Shown here: positions 8,900 through 17,293 of the stretch, one piece after another | How the letters are laid out: every line of letters starts with the position of its first letter | How positions within the stretch are numbered: position 1 is the first letter of the stretch | Notes under the pieces: generated by a model | Databases searched by the model: none | What the model saw: the letters and a program-made list of their open reading frames with translations, nothing else | What the model was told of the DNA's origin: nothing | From: an uncultured Prevotellaceae bacterium | GTDB taxonomy: Bacteria > Bacteroidota > Bacteroidia > Bacteroidales > Bacteroidaceae | NCBI GenBank assembly: GCA_947168395.1 | Contig: CAMVLT010000003.1 | Span: forward strand, 1-64,000 | DNA length: 64,000 nt | Direction: 5' to 3' | Made by a program: the position numbers and the translations under genes

Positions 8900-9006
8900 C
8901 GATTACGAATATTTTTTTTGTTTTTTCTTTAATTCTTCATCCTAATTCTTTTTTTATTCGTACCTTTGCATGTGTAAAATACAGCTATAATGTCGATAGC
9001 AAATCT

Positions 9007-9432
9007 ATGATTGATAAAATTAGCCATTCCGGGATTGTTGAAAATGTGACTGAGGGACACGTCGTAGTACGCATTCTTCAGACTTCGGCTTGTGCAGCCT
9101 GCAAGATAGCCGGCCATTGCAACGCATCGGAAGCCAAGGAGAAGCTCGTCGACGTGAGATGCAGCAATGTCGCAGCCTACCAGTCGGGCCAGCAGGTGGT
9201 GGTCAGCGCCTCCCGCGACGTGGCCAATCGTGCGCTGCTGTTAGGATTCGGTGTACCGTTTGTCATTCTTGTAGGAGTACTTGTAGTGACGCTTCGCCTG
9301 ATAGGGAATGAAGGAGTGGCTGCTCTCTTAGCCCTTGGGGCTCTGGTACCTTACTACCTGTTGCTGTGGCTGCTTCGCGACAATATCGGACGGCGGGTCT
9401 CGTTCCAGATAGAACCGAAAGGAAACAACTAA
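9007..9432 (+). CDS. rseC: SoxR-reducing-system RseC family protein
   Basis: The 141-residue protein has an N-terminal cysteine-rich part (SACAACKIAGHC: Cys29, Cys32, Cys38) and two hydrophobic helices at about 75-95 and 100-118, the layout of RseC/SoxR-reducing proteins. In enterobacteria RseC works with the Rsx (Rnf) complex; here it stands directly before rnfB (24 bases), so it is likely an accessory or assembly factor of the Rnf pump. TACCTTTG at 8961-8968 is the probable -7 element of the whole operon, though no good -33 box is seen. The ATG at 9007 is the only start consistent with the family N-terminus (GIVENV). Confidence 0.88.
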   Translation: MIDKISHSGIVENVTEGHVVVRILQTSACAACKIAGHCNASEAKEKLVDVRCSNVAAYQSGQQVVVSASRDVANRALLLGFGVPFVILVGVLVVTLRLIGNEGVAALLALGALVPYYLLLWLLRDNIGRRVSFQIEPKGNN

Positions 9433-9456
9433 AACAAATAAAAAAGTAAAGCATTT

Positions 9457-10332
9457 ATGAATTTCATCTTGATTGCGGTGATTGTACTTGGAGCCATAGG
9501 TCTGATAGCAGCCTTGGTGCTGTTTGCAGCCTCCAAGAAATTCGCTGTCTATGAAGACCCCCGTATTGCGCAGGTAAGCGAACTGCTGCCTGGAGCCAAC
9601 TGTGGCGGTTGTGGCTTTGCCGGCTGCGGGGGAATGGCCGACGCACTTGTCAAGGGTGCTGATGCCGGTTCCATCGACGGTCTTAACTGCCCGGTAGGTG
9701 GTGCCGACGTGATGGGCCAGGTCGCCGACCTCCTCGGAATGGTCATTGCCAATGGCGAACCGAAGGTGGCCGTAGTGAGATGTAACGGCACTTGTGAGCA
9801 TCGTCCCAAGATTGCCGAGTATGCAGGACTTCGGACCTGTGCTGCCATGCATGCCTGCGGAGCCGGTGAGACAGCTTGCGGTTTTGGCTGCTTAGGCTGT
9901 GGCGACTGCGTAGAGGCCTGCCAATTTGATGCCATTCACATCAATCCTGAGACGGGCATTGCCGAAGTCGACGAAGAGCGGTGTGTGGCCTGCGGTGCCT
10001 GTGTGAAGGCTTGTCCGCGTGGCATCATCGAGTTGCGCAAGAAGGGGCCGAAGGGTAGGAGAGTGTACGTCTCCTGCGTCAGCAAGGACAAAGGCGCCGT
10101 TGCCATGAAGGCCTGCAAGGTCAGCTGCATTGGTTGTGGCAAGTGCGAGAAGGAGTGCCCGTTCGGTGCTATTACCGTCGGCAACAACTGTTCATATATC
10201 GACCCGAACAAGTGCCGCCTGTGCCGTAAGTGTGTGGCCGTTTGTCCGACCCACGCTATTGTCGCCGTGAATTTCCCGGCACCTAAGCCCGTTGAACCCA
10301 AAGTAGAAGAAGGAAAGGAGGCAACAGCATGA
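9457..10332 (+). CDS. rnfB: Rnf complex subunit B (iron-sulfur protein)
   Basis: The 291-residue protein is the ferredoxin-binding entry subunit of the Rnf ferredoxin:NAD+ oxidoreductase. It has an N-terminal membrane anchor (about 3-26), a CGGCGFAGC cluster domain starting near residue 49 with a distal Cys in LNCPVGG, and then four CxxCxxCxxxCP-type segments (CLGCGDCVEAC, CVACGACVKACP, CIGCGKCEKECP, CRLCRKCVAVCP). The number of C-terminal clusters is larger than in the enterobacterial homologue and like that of anaerobes. Its stop overlaps the rnfC start (ATGA), indicating translational coupling. Confidence 0.95.
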   Translation: MNFILIAVIVLGAIGLIAALVLFAASKKFAVYEDPRIAQVSELLPGANCGGCGFAGCGGMADALVKGADAGSIDGLNCPVGGADVMGQVADLLGMVIANGEPKVAVVRCNGTCEHRPKIAEYAGLRTCAAMHACGAGETACGFGCLGCGDCVEACQFDAIHINPETGIAEVDEERCVACGACVKACPRGIIELRKKGPKGRRVYVSCVSKDKGAVAMKACKVSCIGCGKCEKECPFGAITVGNNCSYIDPNKCRLCRKCVAVCPTHAIVAVNFPAPKPVEPKVEEGKEATA

Positions 10333-11696
10333 ATATCAGAACATTCCGAATTGGGGGCATACATCCCGAAGAGAATAAGTTGACGCATGAGGCCGCGACG
10401 CAGGTGGCAGCCCTGCCTAAGCAGGCCATCTTCCCCTTGAGCCAGCATATTGGTGCTCCTGCCTCGCCCATTGTGCAGAAGGGCGACAAGGTGAAGGTGG
10501 GCACGAAGATAGCCGAAGCCGGTGGCTTTGTGTCGGCTCCCATCTATTCAAGTGTCAGCGGCACGGTGTTCAAGATCGACACCGCCATCGATGCCACCGG
10601 CTACCGCAAACCCGTCATCATCATCAATGTTGAGGGCGACGAATGGGAGGAGAGCATCGACCGTAGTGACAAGTTAGAGACCGTTGAAGCCCATCCCGAA
10701 CTGACCCCCGAAGAGATTATCAACCGTGTGAAGGATGCCGGTGTGACGGGTATGGGCGGTGCCGGATTCCCTACTTTCATCAAACTGACGCCACCGCCTA
10801 CGGCTAAAGCCGAGTGCGTGATTATTAACGCTGTAGAGTGCGAGCCTTACATCACAGCCGACTACCGTCTGATGATGGAGAAGGCCGACGAAATACTTGT
10901 CGGTCTGCAGCTGCTGATGATGGCTGCCAAAGTGACCACAGGCTACATTGGCATAGAGACCAACAAACCCGCAGCCATTGAACTGCTGACGAAGAAATGC
11001 GGAGAAGTATTTGGGGGAACCAAATACAGCGTAGAGGTTGTTCCGCTGAAGCAGCGCTACCCGCAGGGAGGTGAGAAGCAGTTGGTCGATGCCGTCATCC
11101 GCCGTCAGGTTCCAGCACCTCCCGCCATCCCAGTCAACGTTGGAGCAATAGTTCAAAACGTAGGTACTGCCTATGCTGTGTATGAGGCAGTTATGAAGCG
11201 TAAGCCCCTGTTTGAGCGCTATACCACCGTGACGGGTAAGCACCTGGCTCATCCAGGCAATTTCCTCGTTCGCATGGGTACCCCGATGAAGGATTTGATT
11301 GACGCCTGCGGCGGAATGCCCGAGGGCGACAACAAGCTGCTGGCCGGTGGCCCGATGATGGGTAAGGCGCTCACATCGGTCGAGGTGCCTATCTGTAAGG
11401 GCACTAACTCGGTTACCATCCTTAGTGGCGACGATGCCCGACGCAAGGAACCTCAGCCCTGTATCCGTTGCGCCAAGTGCGTGGGGGCCTGTCCTATGGG
11501 CTTGGAACCCTATCTGTTGGCAAAGGTCAGCGAGGTCAAGAATTGGGACCGTGCCGAGCGCGAGGATATAGTCAGCTGCATTGAGTGCGGTTCTTGCCAG
11601 TTCACCTGTCCTGCCCACCGTCCGCTGCTCGACAATATCCGTCAGGGCAAATCTACTGTCATGGGCATCATCCGAAGCCGTGCTGCAAAGAAATAA
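10329..11696 (+). CDS. rnfC: Rnf complex subunit C (NADH-binding)
   Basis: The 455-residue peripheral subunit carries the NADH/FMN site of the Rnf pump. It opens with the family sequence GGIHPEENK, has the flavin/NAD region GMGGAGFPTFIKL at about 140, and ends with two [4Fe-4S] motifs, CIRCAKCVGACP (about 378) and CIECGSCQFTCP (about 417). Length is normal for short-form RnfC of anaerobes, without the long alanine-rich tail of gammaproteobacterial RsxC. It overlaps rnfB by four bases. Confidence 0.95.
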   Translation: MNIRTFRIGGIHPEENKLTHEAATQVAALPKQAIFPLSQHIGAPASPIVQKGDKVKVGTKIAEAGGFVSAPIYSSVSGTVFKIDTAIDATGYRKPVIIINVEGDEWEESIDRSDKLETVEAHPELTPEEIINRVKDAGVTGMGGAGFPTFIKLTPPPTAKAECVIINAVECEPYITADYRLMMEKADEILVGLQLLMMAAKVTTGYIGIETNKPAAIELLTKKCGEVFGGTKYSVEVVPLKQRYPQGGEKQLVDAVIRRQVPAPPAIPVNVGAIVQNVGTAYAVYEAVMKRKPLFERYTTVTGKHLAHPGNFLVRMGTPMKDLIDACGGMPEGDNKLLAGGPMMGKALTSVEVPICKGTNSVTILSGDDARRKEPQPCIRCAKCVGACPMGLEPYLLAKVSEVKNWDRAEREDIVSCIECGSCQFTCPAHRPLLDNIRQGKSTVMGIIRSRAAKK

Positions 11697-11726
11697 TTGT
11701 CAAATGGTAAATTGTCAAATAGTCAA
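11697..11726 (+). repeat. Degenerate GTCAAAT repeat in the rnfC-rnfD spacer
   Basis: The 30 bases between rnfC and rnfD consist of three copies of TGTCAAAT/AGTCAAAT separated by GGTAA, the last running into the rnfD start ATG. The spacer therefore looks like a recent short tandem duplication covering the translation initiation region. Confidence 0.7.
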
Positions 11727-12719
11727 ATGAAACTAATTGTATCACTTTCGCCACACGCCCACGGCAATGACTCGGTCGAGCGCAACATGTACGGCGTTAT
11801 TATCGCCCTCATGCCTGCTTTGCTCGTGTCGTTCTACTTCTTCGGCCTGGGTTCCGTCATAGTGACGGCAACGAGTGTGGCAGCCTGCGTATTTTTCGAG
11901 TGGGCTATCAACAAATATATCCTCAAGAACGAGCGTAACACGATTCTCGACGGCTCGGCTGCCTTGACAGGCTTGCTGCTCGGCATGAACCTCCCGTCGA
12001 ACCTCCCCGTTTGGATTATCCTCATCGGTGCGCTTTTCGCTATCGGTGTTGCCAAGATGACATTCGGCGGGTTGGGCAACAACATCTTCAATCCTGCCCT
12101 GGTGGGTCGTTGCGCCCTGCTTGTGGCCTTCCCCGCACAGATGACTTCCTGGCCGAAGGTAGGACAGCTTGGCAGCTATCTCGACGCTGAGACAGGAGCC
12201 ACCCCGCTTTCTATTATGAAGTATGCTATCAAGAGCGGCGATGCCTCGGTGCTCGACCAACTGCCCTCGTCGCTCGACCTTTTCCTCGGCAACCATCCCG
12301 ATGGAGCTGGTGCGATGGGCGAGATTTGTGCGCTGGCCCTTTTGCTGGGCCTGGCTTTCATGCTGTGGCGCAAGATTATCACCTGGCACATCCCCGTCAG
12401 CATCATCGGCACGGTGTTCGTCTTTGCCGGACTGCTTCATCTGGCCGATTCTTCCTATGCCGACCCTGTTTCGGTCATCCTGACCGGTGGTCTGATGCTG
12501 GGTGCCATCTTTATGGCAACCGACTACGTTACCAGCCCGATGACGCCGAAGGGGCAGCTCATCTATGGTGTCTGCATCGGTCTGCTGACTGTCGTTATCC
12601 GCAACTGGGGTGCCTATCCAGAGGGCATGTCGTTCGCTATTCTGATTATGAATGCCTTCACGCCGCTGATTAACAATTATGTAAAACCCAAGCGCTTCGG
12701 CGAAGTCGTGAAGAAATGA
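11727..12719 (+). CDS. rnfD: Rnf complex subunit D (membrane flavoprotein)
   Basis: The 330-residue integral membrane protein has about nine hydrophobic segments and belongs to the NqrB/RnfD family. The covalent FMN site TGAT is at residues 156-159 (DAETGATPL), with Thr159 as attachment residue. Further family marks are GMNLPSNLP, FGGLGNNIFNPALVGR and ATDYVTSPMTPKGQ. The start at 11727 (MKLIVSLSPHAHG) is chosen over an in-frame TTG directly after the rnfC stop because it matches the family N-terminus and the upstream bases are repeats. Confidence 0.95.
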   Translation: MKLIVSLSPHAHGNDSVERNMYGVIIALMPALLVSFYFFGLGSVIVTATSVAACVFFEWAINKYILKNERNTILDGSAALTGLLLGMNLPSNLPVWIILIGALFAIGVAKMTFGGLGNNIFNPALVGRCALLVAFPAQMTSWPKVGQLGSYLDAETGATPLSIMKYAIKSGDASVLDQLPSSLDLFLGNHPDGAGAMGEICALALLLGLAFMLWRKIITWHIPVSIIGTVFVFAGLLHLADSSYADPVSVILTGGLMLGAIFMATDYVTSPMTPKGQLIYGVCIGLLTVVIRNWGAYPEGMSFAILIMNAFTPLINNYVKPKRFGEVVKK

Positions 12720-12739
12720 AACGTTAAAGAATTGAAGTT

Positions 12740-13366
12740 ATGAAGAAACTTGAATCATCGCTTTTGAATATGGTGCTGGTGCTCACGGGAGTAGCCGTTG
12801 TCATGGGAGCCGTTCTGGCCTACGTGAACCATCTCACCGAGGGCCCCATAGCCGAGCAGAAGACCAAGGCACTTGCCGACGGCATCAAGACCGTCATGGT
12901 GTGCGACGATTTGGTCGTCACCAATACCGATACCCTGCGCCAGAACGATGCCAAGGGCAAGGAAATGACCTATATCATCTATCAGGCCCAAGACAAGCAG
13001 GGCCAGCAACTTGGTGCTGCCGTCGAGAGTACTACTGGCGGTTTCGGAGGTAATCTGAAGGTGCTCGTAGGCTTCGACCTCGACGGCAAAATCCTCGGCT
13101 ATACCCTGCTCGAACATGCTGAGACCCCAGGACTGGGCGCCAAGGCCGACAAGTGGTTCCAGAAAGGAGAAAAGGGCGACATCATCGGCAAGTCGCCTCA
13201 GGAGCCGCTGACCGTCTCGAAGGACGGTGGACAGGTCGATGCCATTACTGCCTCGACCATCACCAGCCGCGCCTTCCTGCTCGCTGTGAACAATGCTTAC
13301 AACGCTTACAAGGCTACTCCCTCGTCGGATGCCGAGACTGGTGCTACGAAGCAACATCATGAATAA
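12740..13366 (+). CDS. rnfG: Rnf complex subunit G (covalent FMN subunit)
   Basis: The 208-residue protein has one N-terminal membrane helix (about 8-28) and a periplasmic FMN-binding domain. The flavinylation motif appears as DAITASTITSRAF, with Thr173 as the expected FMN attachment site; the usual (S/T)GAT is here TAST, a variation I believe occurs in other anaerobes. GFGGNLKVLVGFD and HAETPGLGAKAD are further family segments. It lies 20 bases after rnfD and 23 before rnfE. Confidence 0.93.
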   Translation: MKKLESSLLNMVLVLTGVAVVMGAVLAYVNHLTEGPIAEQKTKALADGIKTVMVCDDLVVTNTDTLRQNDAKGKEMTYIIYQAQDKQGQQLGAAVESTTGGFGGNLKVLVGFDLDGKILGYTLLEHAETPGLGAKADKWFQKGEKGDIIGKSPQEPLTVSKDGGQVDAITASTITSRAFLLAVNNAYNAYKATPSSDAETGATKQHHE

Positions 13367-13389
13367 ATTTCAATCGTAAATTACAGTTT

Positions 13390-13980
13390 ATGAACTACAT
13401 AAGTATCATTCGCAACGGCATCGTCAAGGAGAACCCTACGTTCGTCCTGATGCTCGGTATGTGCCCCACACTGGCCACGACAACCTCGGCCATGAACGGC
13501 ATGTCGATGGGACTCGCCACGATGGCTGTGCTCATTTGTACCAATTTTGTCATTTCCTGCATCAAGTCCGTAACGCCCGACAAGGTGCGCATTCCCGTCT
13601 TCATCGTTGTGATTGCCGCCTTCGTCACCATCCTGCAGCTGGTCATCAAGGCCTTCCTGCCCGACATTGACGCAGCCCTTGGACTCTTTATCCCGCTGAT
13701 TGTCGTCAACTGTATTATCCTCGGACGTGCCGAGGCCTTTGCGGCCAAGCAGTCGCCTGTGGCCTCGCTGTTCGACGGCATCGGCATCGGACTTGGTTTC
13801 ACGCTCGGCCTGACGCTCTTGGGCATCTGCCGCGAACTGTTGGGCTCAGGCTCCATCTTCGGCCTGACGCTTGTGCCCGAGACCTACAACATCCTGCTCT
13901 TTGTGCTGCCTCCGGGGGCTTTCATCACCCTTGGCTTCCTCATTGCCATCGTCAATAAACTGCGTTGCCAGTCGAAATAA
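13390..13980 (+). CDS. rnfE: Rnf complex subunit E (ion-channel membrane subunit)
   Basis: The 196-residue protein has six hydrophobic segments and belongs to the NqrD/RnfE family. It shows the start IRNGIVKENPTFVLMLGMCP, the conserved NCIILGRAEAFA segment with its half-channel cysteine/asparagine, and DGIGIGLGFTLGLTLLG. RnfE and RnfA form an inverted-topology pair that carries a membrane [2Fe-2S] cluster between conserved Cys residues. The last codons and stop lie in the first copy of an 8-base tandem repeat that fills the spacer to rnfA. Confidence 0.95.
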   Translation: MNYISIIRNGIVKENPTFVLMLGMCPTLATTTSAMNGMSMGLATMAVLICTNFVISCIKSVTPDKVRIPVFIVVIAAFVTILQLVIKAFLPDIDAALGLFIPLIVVNCIILGRAEAFAAKQSPVASLFDGIGIGLGFTLGLTLLGICRELLGSGSIFGLTLVPETYNILLFVLPPGAFITLGFLIAIVNKLRCQSK

Positions 13981-13996
13981 CGAAATAACGAAATAA
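13973..13996 (+). repeat. Three perfect tandem copies of CGAAATAA at the rnfE-rnfA junction
   Basis: Copies lie at 13973, 13981 and 13989. The first contains the rnfE stop codon and the last ends two bases before the rnfA ATG. Copy-number change by slippage would alter the distance between the two coding frames. Confidence 0.9.
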
Positions 13997-13998
13997 TT

Positions 13999-14601
13999 AT
14001 GGAATACATTTTGATTTTCATTAGCGCCATCTTCGTCAACAACATCGTGTTGTCGCAGTTTCTTGGCATCTGCCCGTTCCTTGGCGTTTCCAAGAAGATT
14101 GATACCTCGCTCGGCATGTCGGCTGCTGTAGCCTTCGTGCTGACGCTGGCCACCATCGTCACCTATTTGGTACAGAAGTACGTCCTCGATGCCTTTGGCC
14201 TGCAGTATCTCCAGACCATCGCCTTCATTCTGGTCATTGCCTCGCTGGTGCAGATGGTCGAGATTGTGCTCAAGAAGGTGTCGCCCGCCCTCTATCAGGC
14301 TCTCGGCATCTTCCTGCCGCTTATCACTACCAACTGTGCCGTGCTCGGCGTTGCCATCCTTGTCATCCAGAAGGACTACTCGTTGTTGCAGTCGGTAGTC
14401 TATGCCTTCTCAACAGCCATCGGCTTCGGCCTTGCCCTGACGGTCTTTGCCGGCATTCGTGAGCAGCTGGAGCTGGTAAAAATCCCCAAGGGCATGCAGG
14501 GTATGGCCATCGTCATGCTCTCAGCCGGCCTCCTCTCCCTCGCCTTCATGGGCTTCTCGGGCGTGGACGGTGGCTTGAAGACGCTCTTCGGACTCGACTA
14601 A
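13999..14601 (+). CDS. rnfA: Rnf complex subunit A (ion-channel membrane subunit)
   Basis: The 200-residue NqrE/RnfA family protein has six hydrophobic segments. Family marks are NNIVLSQFLGICPFLGVSKK near the N-terminus and LPLITTNCAVLGVA in the middle, the latter matching the NCIILG segment of RnfE in inverted topology. As the last gene it completes the order B-C-D-G-E-A. A weak hairpin (GGAACG/CGTTCC, 14613-14633) follows but lacks a good T run. Confidence 0.95.
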   Translation: MEYILIFISAIFVNNIVLSQFLGICPFLGVSKKIDTSLGMSAAVAFVLTLATIVTYLVQKYVLDAFGLQYLQTIAFILVIASLVQMVEIVLKKVSPALYQALGIFLPLITTNCAVLGVAILVIQKDYSLLQSVVYAFSTAIGFGLALTVFAGIREQLELVKIPKGMQGMAIVMLSAGLLSLAFMGFSGVDGGLKTLFGLD

Positions 14602-14680
14602 GCAAACACGGCGGAACGCCCCACAATCGTTCCAATGTAAATTATTTTCGCACGCCCCTACAGTTACGGACATCCGTCTG

Positions 14681-14823
14681 AAACGTCCTAAAAACGAGCC
14701 CCGGAGTTTACCCTAAGTAAACCCGGGGTTTGCCCTACTTAAACCCCCAGTTTCCCCTACCCAAACCCTGAGTTTGCACGGAGCAAAGTTTTGAGGCGGT
14801 TTTTGATGGTTTTGAATGTAAAG
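14681..14823. repeat. 11-base-grid palindromic array, locus A
   Basis: Thirteen consecutive 11-mers can be laid out without gaps. Units 3 to 8 mostly end in CCC and alternate GTTTAC-type and GTAAAC-type halves, so pairs make 22-base imperfect palindromes such as GTTTACCCTAAGTAAAC (14706-14722) and GTTTGCACGGAGCAAAG (14772-14788). The outer units (AAACGTCCTAA on the left; TTTGATGGTTT on the right) form a loose terminal inverted repeat. The array lies between the 3' ends of rnfA and rho. It is homologous unit for unit to 27075-27217. Confidence 0.85.
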
Positions 14824-14854
14824 ATAATTCATAATCATCTCGATTTCTCAGTCT

Positions 14855-15082
14855 TGTGAATGTGTTACAGATGTCAATGGGGAATTCGATGTGTAACGGA
14901 TGTGTAACAGATGTGTAACAGGTTCTGAAGCTTCTAACTATCTGACTTACAGTACTTTATGTCTATTGAGACTAATCTGTTACACATTTACACATAAAAA
15001 TGATAATTGAGGGTATAGAAAAAATAAACTATGTTAGGCCGAGAGGAGTGAAAACATGTGTAACATGTGTAACTGTAACAAC
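14855..15082. repeat. GTGTAAC repeat cluster in both orientations
   Basis: GATGTGTAACR occurs three times in perfect tandem with an 11-base period (14888-14920), preceded by a diverged GTGTTACAGATGTC copy. An inverted set, CTGTTACACATTTACACAT, is at 14977-14995, and ACATGTGTAACATGTGTAAC is at 15054-15073. No coding potential is apparent. The whole gap 14602-15183 thus holds the 11-base array, this cluster and a terminator hairpin. Confidence 0.8.
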
Positions 15083-15111
15083 AAGAAAGCCCCGAAGGAG
15101 CAATGAACCAA

Positions 15112-15163
15112 CAGCTATCCCCGCCGTTCGTAAAGGAACAGGCGGGGATAGCGTTTTTATGTG
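15112..15163. terminator. Strong hairpin near the 3' end of rho
   Basis: GCTATCCCCGCC and GGCGGGGATAGC form a perfect 12-base stem. TTTTT follows on the plus strand, so it is best as a plus-strand terminator, but it may also stop rho transcripts on the minus strand, where a second small hairpin (GCTCCTTCGGGGC then TTTCTTG) follows. Confidence 0.75.
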
Positions 15164-15183
15164 GGATAGGTGGATGCGGCGCT

Positions 15184-17106
15184 TTATCCGTTCATCGACA
15201 TGAGGAACTCCTCGTTGTTGAGACTTTTGACGAGTCGGTCGCGGACGGTGTTCATGGCCTCGATGGGGTTCATTTCGGCAATGAACTTGCGGATAATCCA
15301 CATGCGGTTGAGTGTCATGGTGTCCTGCAGCAGGTCGTCGCGGCGGGTTGATGACTGTACGAGGTCGATGGCCGGGAAGATGCGCTTGTTGGACAGCGAG
15401 CGGTTCAGCTGGATTTCCGAGTTACCCGTACCCTTGAACTCCTCAAAGATGACTTCATCCATCTTGGAGCCCGTATCTACAAGTGCCGTAGCGATGATAG
15501 TCAGCGAACCGCCGCCCTCAATGTTACGGGCTGCACCGAAGAATCGCTTCGGCTTCTGTAGGGCGTTGGCATCGACACCACCCGTCAGCACCTTGCCGCT
15601 GGCAGGTGCAACGGTGTTGTAGGCACGGGCCAGTCGGGTGATGGAGTCGAGGAAGATGACTACATCGTGGCCGCACTCTACCATGCGCTTGGCCTTCTCC
15701 AGCACGATACCGGCAATCTTGACGTGGCGGTCGGCAGGCTCGTCGAAAGTCGAGGCGATTACCTCGGCGTCAACTGTGCGGGCCATGTCGGTAACTTCCT
15801 CGGGGCGCTCGTCGATGAGTAGCATCATGATATAGGCTTCGGGATGATTTGCAGCGATGGCGTTGGCTATATCCTTCATCAGAATGGTCTTACCCGTCTT
15901 GGGCTGTGCCACGATGAGGGCACGCTGGCCTTTACCAATGGGCGAGAAAAGGTCGACGATACGGACGCTGGGATTGGTGGTGATTTTGTCGCCACAGAGG
16001 GTGAACTTCTCCTCGGGGAAGAGCGGCGTCAAGTGCTCGAAGCTGACACGGTCGCGCACCTCGTTGGGGTCGCGTCCGTTGATGCTGTTGACGTTCGACA
16101 GGGCGAAGTACTTTTCATTATCGTGAGGCGGGCGTACGGTACACTCCACCACGTCGCCGGTTTTCAGGCTCCACTTCTTAATCTGTTGGGGCGACACGTA
16201 GATGTCGTCGGGCGACGAAAGATAATTGTAGTCTGATGAGCGCAGAAAGCCGTAGCCACCGTCCTGCAGAATCTCCATCACGCCATTGCCGGTAATGATG
16301 TCGTTGAAGTCGTATTTGTCGTTACCGGCAGGCATCTGGTGCTGAACCACCGGCTGAACGTCGACCACCGGCTGAGCAACCGGCCGGTCGAAGATGTCGA
16401 GGGTCGGGATGGCAGCCTGGTCTTCAATCGGCAGGTCTTCAACGATGATGAAGTCGGTACCGTCGTTGGGGTCGCCTTCCCATACTCCGTCGGGAGTAAC
16501 GTTAGCCGTCATGTCCTCCTGGTTGTGCTGTGCCATCTTTTCCTGCAATTGCTCCAGCAGTTCGGGCGAGGTGGCTTCCTCTTCGGCAGGTTCGGTAAAG
16601 TCGGCTGCCTCGGGTATAACAGCTTCTGCTTCAACGGCTTCTTCATTCTTCTCGGTCTCTTCTGCGACCTTCTCGGCTGCTTCGGCAGCTGCGATGGCAG
16701 CCAGTTCGGCCTTCGACTTGCGTCCGCGCTTTTTGGGAGCGGGCTTTTCCTCTACGACTTCCGGTTCAGCTGCAGCCGTAGTTTCCTCAACGGCAGGAGC
16801 AGCAACAACAGCATCGTTGAACAGCGAAGGCGGCTCGGCACTCTTCACGCCACGGTTCTTGACGTCGAAGTTCTCGCCTTCCTTGCCGTTGACTGAGTAG
16901 ACTCGGTCGGTGTCTTTCTTCACAATACGGGTACGCTTGCGCTTGCTTGATGATTCGCCGGTAGCACTCTGCTCGGCGGCCTTATCGAGAATGGCGTAGA
17001 TGACGTTCTCCTGAGACTCATCCTGACTAACCTTAATTCCTAATTCCTGGGCAATATCCATCAGCTGGGATATTTCCATCTGTTCAAGTTGTTCTTTGGT
17101 GTACAT
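15184..17106 (-). CDS. rho: Transcription termination factor Rho with large disordered insert
   Basis: The 640-residue hexameric RNA helicase ends transcription. It has an N-terminal Rho domain (about 1-45), then an insert of about 218 residues (45-262) very rich in Ala, Glu, Pro and Lys, then the RNA-binding cold-shock-like domain ([16 protein letters not shown]...) and the ATPase with QPKTGKT (Walker A), [17 protein letters not shown] (Walker B) and the Q/R-loop region. Enterobacterial Rho is about 420 residues. Bacteroides Rho has a comparable insert that has been reported to drive phase separation. The start is the ATG at 17106 ([11 protein letters not shown]); the frame extends upstream into the promoter. 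Confidence 0.95.
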   Translation of the reverse strand: MYTKEQLEQMEISQLMDIAQELGIKVSQDESQENVIYAILDKAAEQSATGESSSKRKRTRIVKKDTDRVYSVNGKEGENFDVKNRGVKSAEPPSLFNDAVVAAPAVEETTAAAEPEVVEEKPAPKKRGRKSKAELAAIAAAEAAEKVAEETEKNEEAVEAEAVIPEAADFTEPAEEEATSPELLEQLQEKMAQHNQEDMTANVTPDGVWEGDPNDGTDFIIVEDLPIEDQAAIPTLDIFDRPVAQPVVDVQPVVQHQMPAGNDKYDFNDIITGNGVMEILQDGGYGFLRSSDYNYLSSPDDIYVSPQQIKKWSLKTGDVVECTVRPPHDNEKYFALSNVNSINGRDPNEVRDRVSFEHLTPLFPEEKFTLCGDKITTNPSVRIVDLFSPIGKGQRALIVAQPKTGKTILMKDIANAIAANHPEAYIMMLLIDERPEEVTDMARTVDAEVIASTFDEPADRHVKIAGIVLEKAKRMVECGHDVVIFLDSITRLARAYNTVAPASGKVLTGGVDANALQKPKRFFGAARNIEGGGSLTIIATALVDTGSKMDEVIFEEFKGTGNSEIQLNRSLSNKRIFPAIDLVQSSTRRDDLLQDTMTLNRMWIIRKFIAEMNPIEAMNTVRDRLVKSLNNEEFLMSMNG

Positions 17107-17193
17107 ACAATTATGCGTATAAATACTTAGTTGGCTATGAAAAATGGTGGAAACGTTTCGCGAACGGAAACGCTGATTTGAAAAAATCGACTG

Positions 17194-17225
17194 CAAAGGT
17201 AGTGATTATTTCTGAAACTGCCAAA
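17194..17225 (-). promoter_or_regulatory. rho promoter
   Basis: On the minus strand TTTG (plus 17222-17225) and TACCTTTG (plus 17194-17201) are 20 bases apart. The -33 element is extended as TTTGGCAGTTTCA. The leader to the ATG is about 85 bases, long enough for the autoregulation common for rho, though none is demonstrated. Confidence 0.85.
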
Positions 17226-17293
17226 CTATTTCGAATCTTTTTTGTACCTTTGCACCGAAAAAAGTTAAAATACAATAAGGTGTAAAAGTATAA

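Noticed and set aside
14681..14823. CRISPR array (also considered for 27075-27217, 34969-35056 and 56088-56461)
   Set aside because: The period is 11 or 22 bases with no distinct spacers, units differ from each other, and no cas genes are present.
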